The notes: generated by a model not told the origin, from the letters alone. DNA of 64,000 nt from Tigriopus japonicus (GCA_010645155.1 CM021321.1:4160105-4224104); one strand, 5' to 3'. Shown: positions 12,799-24,885, numbered from the stretch's first letter. Program-made: numbers and translations.

Positions 12799-12987
12799 TC
12801 ATTGGATCTTGCACGAAAATGTTCAGATTAGGATGATATCACCGCAAAAAATCATGAGTGACGGAGATTACAGTTTATGGACACTCATGATTCACTTCAG
12901 CACTTTTGGCAAACAAATTTTGAAAGCTCAGGGGTCAAGGTGGATGTAATATCCAGTCAGTTGAATTACCAACACCTCTGCAAACAA

Positions 12988-14747
12988 TTACGCGCAAATT
13001 CCATCATCACAAGTAGTTCCAGAGGGACACTTTGAACAAGGTTCCCCTTTTTTGTACATCGGTTCACCCTTCCAATTACCCGATTCGCCATAATTACAAA
13101 CGACCATCTTCGTGTAATCGGTTCCATCCAACCATTTGGTATATCCACAACCAACCTGTTAAAAGAAGTTTAGTTATTTGTTGACAAGGCGACTCCAATG
13201 TTTTCTTGCACCAGAAAGGCGTCTGACACATATTGGAAAACGAAGTCCCACCCACAAAATGGAAAGCTCTTTTTGCGCACTTAAGCAGAGCCGCATTCAT
13301 CATAATTTAACCAACAACTTCGTTTTGGTATCTTTAGTATTGAATGAAACCTTTTACCCTTTACAAATCAACTTGAGTAGGTACAAAACCTGTAATTTTG
13401 AGCTTTAGTCCAGTACATAGAAAAGGCTTTGTTCAAATAATAACAATTAAAGAAATTTAGTGTTGCATTCACTTTGACCACATTACTCTTGCGTATTGAG
13501 CAACGCATGAGCTTTGTTAAAAAAAAACATTTTTTTCTCACGTGGACAAAATTTTGACCACTTTAAACTTAGAAATGAGCCAGATTTGGTTGGTGAATAT
13601 GCAAAGTTAAACCCTTGCCATCACATATCATTTAAATCTAACCACCACAAATACTGAATCAATGATGACTCATCATTGATGAGCTCTCTAGATTTATGAG
13701 GAGCTGGCCCTCTTGCTGGACAGACAAATTATCTAAATTGAACAAAGACAACAACAACACCAACTCGTGCTTGTTAAAACGATTAGTTCTGAATTATACT
13801 TCCTGGGTTCAATGAATCAATGAATATAAAGGCCAATCAAGTGTGCCTAAATTATTTATGTTTCTGTTTATGATGATCCCTAGTGGATTAAATTTTAATA
13901 CCTCTGCAGTGTCGCCCCAAATCAGTTGAGTAAAGTGTCCAGTCTCATGGGTGAAAGCAAAAGCCCCCACATCAGAAGCAAAGTCTTTAACCTCAGAGTA
14001 CCACCCATCAATCCCTCTTTTGATTGGAACTTCATCCGTGTCCTTGGAACTCATGGCAATAAAAATATTCTGTCCAACCGTGTCAAAAGGTGGAGCCAAC
14101 CTTCAAGGATGAAATCATCTTGTAATCAGAAATAGCGTTCACTCATCGGAAAATGTGTCACAAATTTCACCTATTTGACATCTTGTCGTGTTTGAACTCG
14201 CATTGATCCGCCCAACGTTGAGCCACCTGTGCAAGGTTATCATTCCATTTTAGTGCTCTCATGTTTGCCGCTGGCGGAATAGAAACTTTTGCGCCACTCT
14301 CCAAACCCTTGGCAATCTAATCAAAGATTACATTGACAGCTTCGTCAAAGTTCACCACTTCTCAAGAATTAGTATGATACATACTTTTCGTCTGTACTCA
14401 TTGTGAAATTTCAAAATATCCGCCTGTTCCGCAGCTGTGAAGCCAATGTTGTTCTGTGCATTGCTCCCGCATGCCTTGCCCTTCTTCGGTAAGCACATGT
14501 CATGGCTTCCGCCATACTTGCCACACAAATCCTCTCTCGACAGTTCTCCCCCTGAAGGTAAAACGTTTCCAAGGCCAAATGGGCTGCCACTTCGGTCTAA
14601 TGGGACACAACGACGTGTATATGCTAAGGTGCAAGAAGTGGCTAAACAGAGGCTTTTGTTATTTAAAGACTTACCATCGATGACAATTCTGGCTGACACC
14701 AAGGAAAAGAGAAGACAAGAAAATGTTACTGAAGGGTTCATGCCCAT
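12988..14747 (-). CDS. Secreted CAP/SCP superfamily protein (venom-allergen-5/CRISP-like)
   Basis: Five exons on -: 14747-14675, 14596-14385, 14316-14171, 14100-13902, 13155-12988. All have GT/AG ends and matching phases, and the total is 265 aa. The start has a strong context (CACCATGGG) and is followed by a signal peptide ending near SLVSA. A Cys-rich stretch (DLCGKYGGSHDMC) precedes the CAP domain, whose marks are FHNEYRRK, AQRWADQCEFKHD, GQNIF, the signature GHFTQLIWGDT and VVCNYGESGNW. The C-terminus is Cys-rich (CSKCPSGTTC). The family is extracellular and includes insect venom allergens, CRISPs and many non-venom arthropod proteins, so a toxin role should not be assumed. Introns are 78, 68, 70 and 746 bp. 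Exon chaining was done by eye; the splice frames agree throughout. Confidence 0.88.
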
Positions 14748-14786
14748 GGTGAATGAGAGACTAATGAATGAAGGCTGGACAGTGGC

Positions 14787-14804
14787 TATTTAAACCCTAT
14801 AAAC
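14787..14804 (-). promoter_or_regulatory. Possible TATA region of the CAP gene
   Basis: On the - strand GTTTATAG and TTTAAATA lie 40-57 nt upstream of the CAP start codon. That would fit a TATA box with a very short 5' UTR. The assignment rests on position only. Confidence 0.3.
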
Positions 14805-16416
14805 ATATGTTTTTGGTCCAATAAGTAGAATAATTTGTGGCTCGTGTGGCTTGCCACAAGAGACACTTTCAGTAACTCATTTGGCATGTTTGCAATCCGA
14901 AAATAAGGTTCAACAGAAGGCGCAGGTCATTAACTTGTGCAGACAATTGGAACCAAGTGTCCCATTGTGGTTTGTTTGAGGGTTAACATCAACATTGCCG
15001 AGTTTTCAATGGAGACCAAAAAATATCATCTAATTCAATACACTGCATCTTGAAAAGTTATTTTATTTGCAAATTTAAAAATGTTTTGGTTGAGAAAATT
15101 TGTTTGTAAATTATGTTAAATTGAATAGTGTTTGTGTCAAAATGACTTTTTCAGCCTTTCAGTTTTACAATAATTGGTGCAATACTGATAATTAAAATAG
15201 GAACTCAAAATTCGGTTTTTAAGGGAAAAAGCTGCCAGTCCAATTTAAACATCAGTGTCGTGAGTTATCAACGAGTGCATTAAATACAAAAAAGTCCTTG
15301 CTCCAATCCTAATGCTTCTACGTACGCTAACATTTTAGTGAAAATAGGACTGCGCCCAATAAAAGCATTAACTATGGAGTGTATCTATACTCTACAGGGG
15401 TAAGCAACCATTGGGACGCAGCCCACATATGGGCCAAACGGGTTGTTTTTCGTGGGCCCAGGAGCAATAAAGATAAAAATAAAAAATGGAGAAAATAATG
15501 GGCCCAAGTGCCATCCATAAAACTGTACTTGTTGACCTGCAGCTCTTTGATCGTTAATTTGTGGGCTCGTGAACTTACAAACATGTGAATGGTGGGCCCC
15601 TGACTATACGAAAACAAATTTGATGGGCCTTGACCCAAAAGCTGTTGCCGACCCCTGCTCAACACTCTCAAAGGCACGCCTGATCAAGTGTCAGATACAA
15701 ATGTCATGACTTTAAAAATTAAGAACAAAATAAAATCATCTGCCAATGAAGGACTCTGGAAGTAATTGATGAGATGGGAAGAACCGTGATTAAGGAAACA
15801 ATTTAAATACTAAGGCTTCCAAAACTGAAGAGGATTCAGATTCATCGTGATTGCTTGCCATTTATTAGATGGAGGCTGGACCCCTTTGCAGGCTAAAATC
15901 TATATTGTCTTTAACCTCAAACTATTGCTTAATTCTGATTGACTTGGTTCCAAATTATCAAAAGGATGTACACAAGATCCAATTATATTAAGAAAAAAAT
16001 AATTTTGTCATGGGCGTTTTATGCATTCGTATTTTTTTTTTAATTTTAAACCTGGAGCCTTAATGAATGTACGTATAGCAATGTAAACAGCCAACAACGG
16101 AATCATTTCTTGGCCTTTGTTGATCGATTGCTCAATTCATTTTTTCATAAAACACTATTCTATGACCATTCACTTTCTTAGGTACCTATCACTGAAACAC
16201 TTGCAACGAAACAAAATATCGCATTGTCTATGTTTCGCAATGCTTTAAAGAAAGGCCCAAACAGAAGTTACATTTAATTGCCAATGAAGCAAAAATATAA
16301 AACTTGTCTTGGTATTTTTATGCTGCAACTGTAAAATTGTGCATGTCATACTTGGCTTTAAGAAACGTCACGAACAAAGAAGAAAGTGAAACACTGACAT
16401 TCAAATAAAACGCTTT
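14805..16416. other. Intergenic region between the CAP and E-Syt genes
   Basis: Apart from the hAT-like element at 15395-15657, no gene or structured repeat was recognised. Confidence 0.5.
15395..15657 (+). mobile_element. hAT-like non-autonomous element (complete copy)
   Basis: 263 bp with both ends visible: CAGGGGTAAGCAACC at the left and GTTGCCGACCCCTG at the right, which are imperfect inverted repeats. The interior has repeated GTGGGCCC words and no coding frame. The terminal sequence matches the CAGGGGTCGGCAAC type of hAT MITEs. The 8-bp flanks are not an exact duplication (CTCTA before, CTCAA after), so the target site duplication is unproven. Best reference copy of the family in this window. 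Confidence 0.7.
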
Positions 16417-18842
16417 CTATTTCTTAAAATATCGAAAATTTTCACTGAGGCGGCGCCGGACATTTTCATTATGACGTTTCTCTGAATCAAGTTGATCCAG
16501 GTCGGGTTCACTTCCCCCTAAATCAGCCACATACGTGCTTGGAAGTTTGCCTTTGGGAGTGTCAGCTTCAAATTTGTCCCCATCCTCATCCAAACTTGTC
16601 TCCAACAGAGCTTCTCCATCATTCTTATGAGGAAGTCGAGGGGACTTTTTCAAGAAATTCATGGCTCCAGAAGTGGCTGTTCCAAATGACTTGACGGCTG
16701 AACTTGTTCCACTTCCCACACCTTTGGCCAAACCAGAGGTACGACTGCCAAAGTTCTTGGCAGCTCCTTCCACAAACTTCTTCGAGACTCCAGCCACATT
16801 GGAAGCTCTTTGCATCACAAAGTTATCTCGGGTACTTTTGGAAGGAGTTACAAGATACTTCATTCGAATGGCAAACTTGATCCAACCGTTGCCATCTGGG
16901 AAGTCGTAGGTCTGTGTCTTGCGTCCCAATTGTTCCTCCAATTGTAATTGTGACACCGAGAAGTTATATAAGACTAGTACGTTATCATCATCTTCAGCAT
17001 CCACGACTTTGATGTGTAAGATCTCTCCGTCAACCTCGTTTACAAAGAAAGTGAAGCCTTGTTGGAACACAAATTTGGTTCCAATGGCGGTCGTGCTTTC
17101 TTTCTCTTCGGGTCCAACAGAGATCTTCAATTTGATCGGTTGGTTGGCGGCGTAGATTGGTCTTAACATGCAAGAGTCCAAGTAAAACATCACAATGGCT
17201 CTTGAATGTTTACTGCCTTTAGAAGCCTTGTAATCCATCTCGTTTTTGGAGGTTGGGAGCCAGTATAACTTAATATGAAGCTGACCGCTATCAACTCCAT
17301 CCAAAGTGATCCAAGTATCCAAGATGTGTTCCTTGACAATTACACTCACATTGATTCTAGCTTGACCGAGAAAGTCATCGTCACTGAATTTGTCCCTGTC
17401 GTAAAGGACAATCTGCAATTCTTCACTTTCAGGGACTTCAATGGGGAATTCCAATAACTCGTTCCACGCGGGATTTCGACCACTCCCAATGGTGGTCCTT
17501 TTTTCTCGAATGCCTTGTTGGATCACCACATATGGATCAATCTTCTCAAATTTGGAGTCAGTTTGCATGAGGTTCTTAGCCTCAATGACCTTAATTCCCA
17601 TCACTCCCAAGGGTCTGGGCATCTTTAATTCTTCGGCTGAGACTTTGTCCGTGAGTACGATTGCGATCTTGTTCGGGATCAACATCCTCAATGCGATTTG
17701 ATCCTGAATAGCTTCACGCAGCATGCTATTCAAGCCGGGAAAATCCAGCACACTGGCCACGCCACCCAGATCAAAATTGATCACTGGTGGTTTGACAAAG
17801 AACATTTGGATCCCTCCAACAATTGGAACATCGCCAATGAGAGGTTTCAGTATGATCCTCAATTTTCCCTCAAATTGAACATCGCCCACACTGGCCACGA
17901 CTCTCATAAGAGATATAGCAATGTCCGCATCACCAAAGTACTCCACATCCAAATCCATGATGACTTCTTCTCGATTGCTTGTGTTATATACTTTGACTCC
18001 TGTGATCCTTGGAGGCATTCGTCCAAATTGGATCTGTCGAAATTTGAAGCCCCATAACTTGTATTTTTCCAAGGCTTCTCGAGCCACGGGCTCAACTTGC
18101 AGTCTCAATATTCGATCACCATAATCGGAAATATGAGGCCAGAAGATCTTGGCCATCTCATTGATCCACTCCACACGTTCAACATCTGGGAAATTGAACC
18201 ACGATGGGAACTCTTTCAATCTGGCCCTCAACGCTTGTTCCTCTCCTTCTTCTGAAATGGCCTTGAATAAAACCGCCTAAAACTTGGATAGGTTAAAACT
18301 TCATCAAGCGATAAATGATTCCTTGAAAGTCTCACCTTTTCATTTTTGATCACTTTTTGGTGAACATAAATGACATACAATAAAACGGGAATGAATACCA
18401 ACAAGAAAGTGTAGTGCATGTAGCCCAAGATGTACACAAGGATGCATGCAGAGATGTAGCTAATAAATTCAAGCACTTGTCTTTTGGTTGGTTTTGGGAT
18501 TTGGCTCTTTTTGGATCGACCTGGTTCTTCTGGGTCGTAAATCTCATCTTGGGAAGGCACTGAGTCATCCTTTTCGTCATGTCTCCCAAGAATGGTCTTT
18601 TTGGTCTTTTCTTTCAAATCCTCCGCCTTAAATGTGCAAAAAAATGGATCAAAATTTGTGAATTTGACACGTTTTGATAAACTTGAACTGACCTTTTCGG
18701 CCATGTCTTGGGTAGTCTTTTTGACTTGAGCCGTGGAACCTTGGACAATATTCGTGATCTTATCGAAATGGGCTTTGGCCTTCTCTTTTGTGTGGTCTTT
18801 CAAAAGGTTGGCCTTCAAAGCCTTTTCTTCCTCAGTGGCCAT
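16417..18842 (-). CDS. Extended synaptotagmin-like protein (SMP + C2)
   Basis: Three exons on -: 18842-18693, 18626-18336, 18261-16417, separated by introns of 66 and 74 bp, all phase 0; 761 aa. The start (AAAATGG) is preferred over an in-frame ATG at 18917. Order: charged N-terminus; hydrophobic hairpin at about 101-138 that would anchor it in the ER; SMP lipid-transfer domain at about 160-355 (FPDVERVEWINEM, LKPLIGDVPIVGG, DFPGLNSML); C2A at about 365-485 with calcium-ligand aspartates at 382, 389, 435 and 437 (YDRDKFSDDD); then a second C2-like domain at about 503-620 without the aspartate pattern; and a Ser/Lys-rich tail. Known E-Syts tether ER to plasma membrane and move glycerolipids. 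Most animal E-Syts have three or five C2 domains; this one shows only two, the second divergent. Confidence 0.9.
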
Positions 18843-19113
18843 TTTGCTTGTCGAGTTCAAAGACGAGAAGAATTGGAACAAGTTGTGCTTTGCGGCTTTG
18901 TCACTTTCGTCTCTCACTTTTCAGACCCACATCGCAAAGGCTAAAAAGGCCACAGGTGTTTCTCTACCTAGTACATTTTAGTGCAGTTCATAACATAAGG
19001 TACAAGTGTGTTTCCTTTCCTCCCAATATGGAAGAATGACTAATATCAGGTTGGTGTGGCACATCAATACAGTAATCTAGTACACACTAATTGGATGAAT
19101 CCAACCTGGATTG

Positions 19114-20882
19114 CTAGAAATTTGTTCCACATTCAAAAATGAATATGAGAATGGCGATGATGAAACCAGTGAGTAAGAAACTGAACAATGCAATCATCTT
19201 TTCCACGCCTAATCCAGAAAACGGATCTTCCGAACAATCTAATTGCTTTTGGGACCATTTTTGTTCCAGTAGTCTATTGATTCCTTGTTCCTTCATTTGT
19301 AAGAGCTTGAAGTTGAACAAATCCGTCAATGGGGAGTTTTTGGGCAAAACGATGGACACCCAATCGGGGTATTGGGTTTGCCAAGCCACCGTTATCTCAC
19401 AGGAATGGAGAGTATTTTCCTCCAACATTGTGATAATGGCTAGACCATTGTTATTAATCAAGTATTCTCCGGCAGTTTGGGCATCATTGAAAATTGTTCC
19501 ATCTCCACGGTTCAAATTCTTCGCATAGATCTGACCCAAAATACTGCTCTCTTGGGCAGTTTCAAACGAATGCAATAGGAGTCCTCCTCCACGACCCATT
19601 ATTAATCTAAAAAGGTTACACATAATATCAGCATTTTATAGTAATGCTCCCTTGGGAAGACCTACTTGTAGTCAGATTTCAAGAGCGAAGGCAGATCGTC
19701 GAATGGCAAGGCGTAGCTTTTCACCGATAATTCAGATGTGAGGGAGGCCTTGTAGGCCATGAATATGATGTTTCCCTCCATAAAAAGGAAAAATATCATG
19801 ATTCTAGCTGCCACATGTTGTTCCATTTGAATATGGAACACTTTTTTGCCTAGGATGGATCCAAGATAATTAAAGGCATTCTCTATGGATTGAATCAATA
19901 CTTCTTTGAGGGTCAAGTTGCTTCTTTGGTACAAGATCAACATGATAATCATCAAACCCATAAACACAACTGCCTTGATTCCCAACATCAACCACAAATT
20001 TCGATGGAACGGACTTCCCAAAAGAGACCAATTGATGTCTTCAGTGGTAGTCCTTTTTATAATGATGACCCTTGTTTCGTAACCGAGTGGAATTAGATAA
20101 TCCATTACATCAAATCTTGACAAGGTGGCCGTAAAAGGAGCCACTGACATATCCATCTCTCTGGCAATTAATGTGCGAACCATTCCAGTGGCAGTTCCAT
20201 TTGGAAATGGAACGCCAAAATTTCGCTCGACCGGGGCGATCCACTCAATTTGGAAATTCAACTCTCGTGATAAGACAGACATTAAATCGATAAATAACCC
20301 TTTGATATCTTTTGAAGAGATTGGTACTACCCATGTTCCGCTTGGTGTCTGAAAATGACCTATTGAAGGCTTCTCAAAGGTTACATATGGCTCTTGAACC
20401 TCGATAAGAACTTTGAATTTCATTCCACGTAAGTCGGATCGTCGGAGAAGAGAAAAGCTCAAGTCAATCCAATCGGGATCCAAATGAGATCGATATTTGG
20501 TTCCATTCAAGCAGTATTCTTCAGTCAAGGAATGATTTAAGGACTCGTAGTAATATATCTTTTGATCCAATCTTGGACAAGGCTGGTTCTGTTGTCTTAT
20601 CATCAGTATCAGAGGCTTATTGGTTCCTGCTGAGGGGTCTATTTGAGGTCCTGTTTCCGAGGTACTTACTACTAAACCTTCTTTGATATGCGACCGCACG
20701 TGATTCAATGATATGGGCCAAGGTAATGTTCTAAAAAAACGACGTCCAAATGGCCGAGCCTTTGGTTGATCCATAAAAATATCCCGTACTCTGTTCTTCA
20801 CTAATAGATTCGTCAATTTTTCGAATGCACATTGAGCCGAAACAGAGTATGAGAGAACAAATAACAACGTGTGAATATTCAT
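19114..20882 (-). CDS. Ionotropic receptor (iGluR-like ligand-gated channel)
   Basis: Two exons on -: 20882-19666 and 19606-19114, with a 59-bp intron joined in phase (the split codon gives K); 569 aa. Signal peptide at 1-18. A short N-terminal region, not a full amino-terminal domain, precedes S1 (about 157-290; GLFIDLMSVLSRELNF, and TATLSRFD with R256 at the place of the ligand-binding arginine). M1 295-318, pore loop about 332-347, M3 359-385 with YKASLTSELSV in place of the canonical SYTANLAAFLTV, S2, and M4 near the C-terminus (FLLTGFIIAILIFIFE). The architecture fits arthropod IRs, which serve in chemosensation or as co-receptors; the ligand cannot be told. The altered M3 motif argues against a classical AMPA/kainate receptor. 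Confidence 0.88.
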
Positions 20883-22479
20883 AGCGTTGTGCGAGGACTG
20901 GGATATCGGAATAAGAATAAGTGAGCAAATTGGGTTTCATTCTTAGATGATACTCGATATTGGAAGTTCTTTACGCCAAATGAGTACCATTGAAAAAATA
21001 CTAATTGAATGAGCCAATAACTTTAAATGCCGAAGAGACTCTTGTTTGTGTGAAAAAGCTGAAGTGCTAACCTTTTTAACAACTGCTCTTCTTGTGTGGT
21101 GGACCGAAAAACGAGACTGAAATTGCGAGGGTGATATTACCTAACGCTAAAGTGGGTTTGTTCCGTAAAAATATTTAAATGACGATCCATCTGTTCGTGA
21201 TTTATATTTTATTATAATCCTTTGTTGTTGATTACTTTAACTTTGCTCAAATCATTCTGAGATTACAAAAGGCATGTTTAAAATCTCTTTTACAGGGTTT
21301 GGCAGAATTAGTGAAACTTTAGGTTGAAGACCATGAGTAAAATCCTGGTGTGAGCAAAAACTTCAAATGATAGGCCAAAAAACATAACAGGATACGGGAA
21401 AATTGTCATGGAACTAACCCTGGCCAATGTGGCAAAGAGAGGGGGAGGACTCTCACGTTGGTCAAGGCCATTCATTACCTTTAAGATCACGTGAAATTCG
21501 GGCCTCGTCCATGACTAAAATGGCCAAAGACAAAAATGTGACACCATGACTCTTCGTCAAATCGCAAAAGAAGACCAATAAGGACCCCTCTCGGCTGTAG
21601 TTTAAGCAGCAGGGGATGATATCCAAGAGGAGGAATAAGTGCAGACAAGTTGATTGATTTGTGCGTTGATATCCAGACGTTCATGGTGGTGGTTTGGCCC
21701 AAAAGGTGACATGACAAAAACTATTCCATTATGTATAGCATGTTGTATGAGGAACATTTTTTTAAAACAATGCTTTCCTCTTTGGAAAAGTTGTTGGTAA
21801 CCTTGACCTTTCCCTTTTTGGGAAAGACTTTTTTAACCACATTCATGTTTCACTAGTTCTGCCTAACCCTGTATGATAAAGAAAATATATCAAGAGGGGA
21901 AGCTAGTGGGGTTTATGACAACAATTCAAAGGAAACTCATCTGCTATATCATAACTTTATCCGCCTATTTAACGTTTTAACCATTTCAGATGGTAATATT
22001 TAGCATTTTTGTACGCCCTGACATAATTTAATAGTAGTATTAATATTTAGCTGGTCACACATTTCAAATAATCTCGTGCTTTAGTCCACTCAGCAATTGA
22101 GAACCACTGTCACATTTTTAGGGATACACTCCCTCCCTTATTTGATAGAAATCAATGGGTTTGCACTACATTGACATTTCCCTCCCTTTTATAGCAACAT
22201 TTTAAGACCCTCACAATTGTAATGCCAAAACAGAAATAATTGGATCGAGACACAATGCACCTGTAAAGTGTTGTCTCATTAAAATCCATTTAGTTCAACC
22301 TCTAGCCAAGGAAATTCACGTTTTCAATATGTGATTCACTTAAAATGGCGTACAGTCAACTCTCCATTAAGTGAGTACCCTGCATTTTATAAGTTGATTA
22401 TAGATCCCAATTTTGACAGCGGTCAAAAGCACCCGCTGGAAGGGATTACCCCAAACTTAGAGAATGTCTCGAGAGTTTC
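20883..22479. other. Intergenic region downstream in + of the receptor start
   Basis: It should carry the promoter of the - strand receptor gene. Two adjacent - strand open frames (21717-21487 and 21490-21308) show no recognisable family and are not called as exons. Confidence 0.4.
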
Positions 22480-22585
22480 AGGATAACTCGGTACATGGGA
22501 TAACTCAACTCAGGAAAATTAGGTACAACTGAAAACTGGGTACATTGGAAAACTCAGTACTGGAAAATTCAGCACAGGAAAACTC
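22480..22585 (+). repeat. ~16-bp phrase array, array 1
   Basis: Six to seven degenerate copies of a 16-17 bp phrase of the form GGAAAACTCGGTACAT (GATAACTCGGTACATG, GAAAACTGGGTACATT, GAAAACTCAGTACTG, and so on). Similar phrases recur at 24797-24885 (+) and 25063-25160 (complement). No transposon hallmark was seen. Confidence 0.55.
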
Positions 22586-22661
22586 TTGGCTTTTTTCTAC
22601 CTACACTTTATTTCAAGGTTGCGTGGGAAAAAAATTGACATTCCGTCCATCTGAAAAGTTC
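22584..22661 (+). repeat. Dispersed repeat D, left copy
   Basis: About 78 bp (TCTTGGCTTTTTTCTAC ... TTCCGTCCATCTGAAAA) that reappears as its reverse complement at 24720-24796. It directly follows the 16-bp phrase array here, as the second copy precedes one there. Confidence 0.55.
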
Positions 22662-23649
22662 ATGTTATTCACACTGTTTTTAGTTAGTACAAAATAATCA
22701 GCCATTTCTGATTGTTTCAACTTTCACCATCATGACTTCCTACAAACCCTTACTTGAACCCTCTTGGCTACATGATTTGTTTTAAGAGATTTATACAGAC
22801 CAAACATGCCAAATCACACCAACATCACATGGAAAAGCTCCAGATGACTTGTGAAGCCTGCATCATTTTCTCACTTGCAATTTCTGGAGATTGCCTGGAT
22901 AATTCTATGGAAAGTAAATTGACTGGTACTTAAAATAGAATTCTTAGGCTTCATATAGGGATTTGGGCTTCTTTCAATCTAGATTAGGTAAGTATGGACT
23001 AAATAAGCTATTTTAAAGTATAATCAAGCAGCCTTAGAAATGTGGCATTGTGAAAGGATCTATAAGGCTTGGGAAGCATTCATTGCAACCACCCAGGCAT
23101 AGAAAACTGGCACCAGTGTAAACCATTGGCTCTGTGCCATTGCAGTTGCCCAAAGAGGATGACTTTGAGGGTTTTGGAAGTACATTTGAGTAAAGGAACT
23201 TGACTTATAAATAACAATTATTTTTCTTCTAATGATCTTTGTAAGACTTTGTTGTAATTGGATTTGAAAAATATACCTCAGGCCTTAGTATTCAAATTTA
23301 AAAACGTTTTGCATTCACGATATTTAAACATCTTAAAAACCAGCAATTCTCAGCTATTGTGTTCAAATAGTGACCCAGCATTACAGAATTCAATTGCATT
23401 TAAGTTCTAACTCTCGGTGTGTATTGAAGACGAAATAAAAGTGCTCAATTTGGCCACCCTGACTTCAAGGGAAATTCAAAAATGAATCAAGGAGATTAAT
23501 TTCACGAACTTCTACCTTCCTTCTTTGATGCTATGAGCTTTCGGAGGGATGGTAAGGCCATACTTAGACATCAAAAGTGCCAAATTGTATCCCTTTTAGT
23601 ATTGAATATATATATATTGATTTATATGAGTATCTAGAAAAATTAATTT

Positions 23650-23744
23650 CTGCTATTTTCTGCCATTTTCTGCCACTTTTTTGCATGAATAAAAGCCATT
23701 TTCTGCCATCAATTTCTGCCACGTGGCAGAAAATGGCTTTTATT
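23650..23744. repeat. TTTCTGCCA phrase cluster with a perfect hairpin
   Basis: Four TTTTCTGCCA-like words come before a perfect inverted repeat. Arms 23688-23708 and 23724-23744 (21 bp each, AATAAAAGCC...) flank a 15-bp loop that itself contains TTTCTGCCA. Intergenic, non-coding. Confidence 0.65.
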
Positions 23745-24443
23745 TGTATGCCATCACTGCTTGAAGGAGGTCATGGTGGTGACAATTAACCCTGCCTTAA
23801 ATATCTGGGTTTACGCGCTGATCAGCGCCCCCTGTGATTTACAGAAAACACTTACCCTATATTTTGAATATGTTCCCGTTTCAAAACAAAAAGAAAAAAA
23901 TGTCTTTAAATATTGCCCAAAGGAAAATTGTCATTGTTCAAACAAGTATTTTTTATCTGAAACTCATTCTTGCATGTAAAGTATTCTATGTAGAACATCT
24001 GAATTGCTTTATATCATTACTAATAACAATTTCAAATTTATTTGTTGAAAAGCCAAAGCAGGATAGTAACATTTTGCTTCAATCTAGCCTAATCTCAATC
24101 TGCTTTTTGTTATTTTTTGGCATGATTAGTGTGATAAGTTCCAATAACACTAGTTTGCTCATTTGACTGGACCTCACATTGTCACCATTACCAAAATATC
24201 TTCCATTTTCACCAAATTAGTGGAAGAACACATCCAGACAAGAGATTCTAAATGTTCTCAGTTAGTTGAATTAGCTCACAGGAAGAAAATGATCTTTGAG
24301 TTTGTACCAAGATGGGAGAGAAAAAATATTTTTTTACACACAAAACACATAATTTTTCTTTTTTAACTAGTCTTTCTTTCTACCCACTACTCAAGGAAAT
24401 CAGTAGTGGCTTTAAATTTTTGTGCCAACTTAATTGCCCAGTA
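23745..24443. other. Unassigned intergenic sequence
   Basis: AT-rich. Overlapping + strand open frames of 60-110 codons show no family resemblance and are not called. Confidence 0.4.
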
Positions 24444-24712
24444 ATGGATGAGTGTAATCAAACGAATTCAGCTGTGGATTCTGGGGCCAAAATGACTAGG
24501 GATGGGTCAGAACTAGGTTCGGACATTTCATAGTTTTGGTTTGCTACGTGAGGAACAAATTCTTATTTAAATTGATTGTCAAAATGAAGGAAACTAGTTG
24601 GCTTAACGAATTTTGATTAAATTTTATAGAGGGTGAGTCTCGATTCCGACGCATCCCTAGCCATTTTGGCCCCAGAATCCCCAGCTGAATTCGTTCGATT
24701 ACACTCATCCAT
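24444..24712. repeat. Foldback element with 61-bp arms
   Basis: Arms 24444-24504 and 24652-24712 are near-perfect reverse complements (ATGGATGAGTGTAATC ... TAGGGATG), with about 147 bp between them. Repeat D (24720-24796) begins a few bases beyond the right arm. Likely a non-autonomous foldback element. Confidence 0.65.
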
Positions 24713-24719
24713 TGAAATG

Positions 24720-24796
24720 AATTTTTCTGACGGACGGAACATCAAATATTTTCTCACGCAACCCCCAAAAAAAGTGTAGTTAGAAAAAAGCCAAGA
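24720..24796 (-). repeat. Dispersed repeat D, right copy (inverted)
   Basis: Reverse complement of 22584-22661 with several mismatches. Together with the 16-bp phrase arrays it suggests a composite repeat family. Confidence 0.55.
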
Positions 24797-24885
24797 CAGG
24801 AAACCTGGGTAAAGCCGAAAAGTGGGTGCAATGGAAAAGTGGGTACAGCGAAAGTTTGGGTACGACAGGCAACTTGTTACATCTT
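24797..24885 (+). repeat. ~16-bp phrase array, array 2
   Basis: Four to five copies of a phrase such as GAAAAGTGGGTACAGC with 16-18 bp period. It matches array 1 in word content and orientation. Confidence 0.5.

Noticed and set aside
12988..14747. Calling the CAP protein a venom toxin
   Set aside because: CAP proteins occur widely in non-venomous tissues; the sequence shows only a secreted CAP domain.
21308..21717. Additional 5' exons of the ionotropic receptor
   Set aside because: The receptor already starts with a signal peptide at 20882; these frames have no receptor motif.
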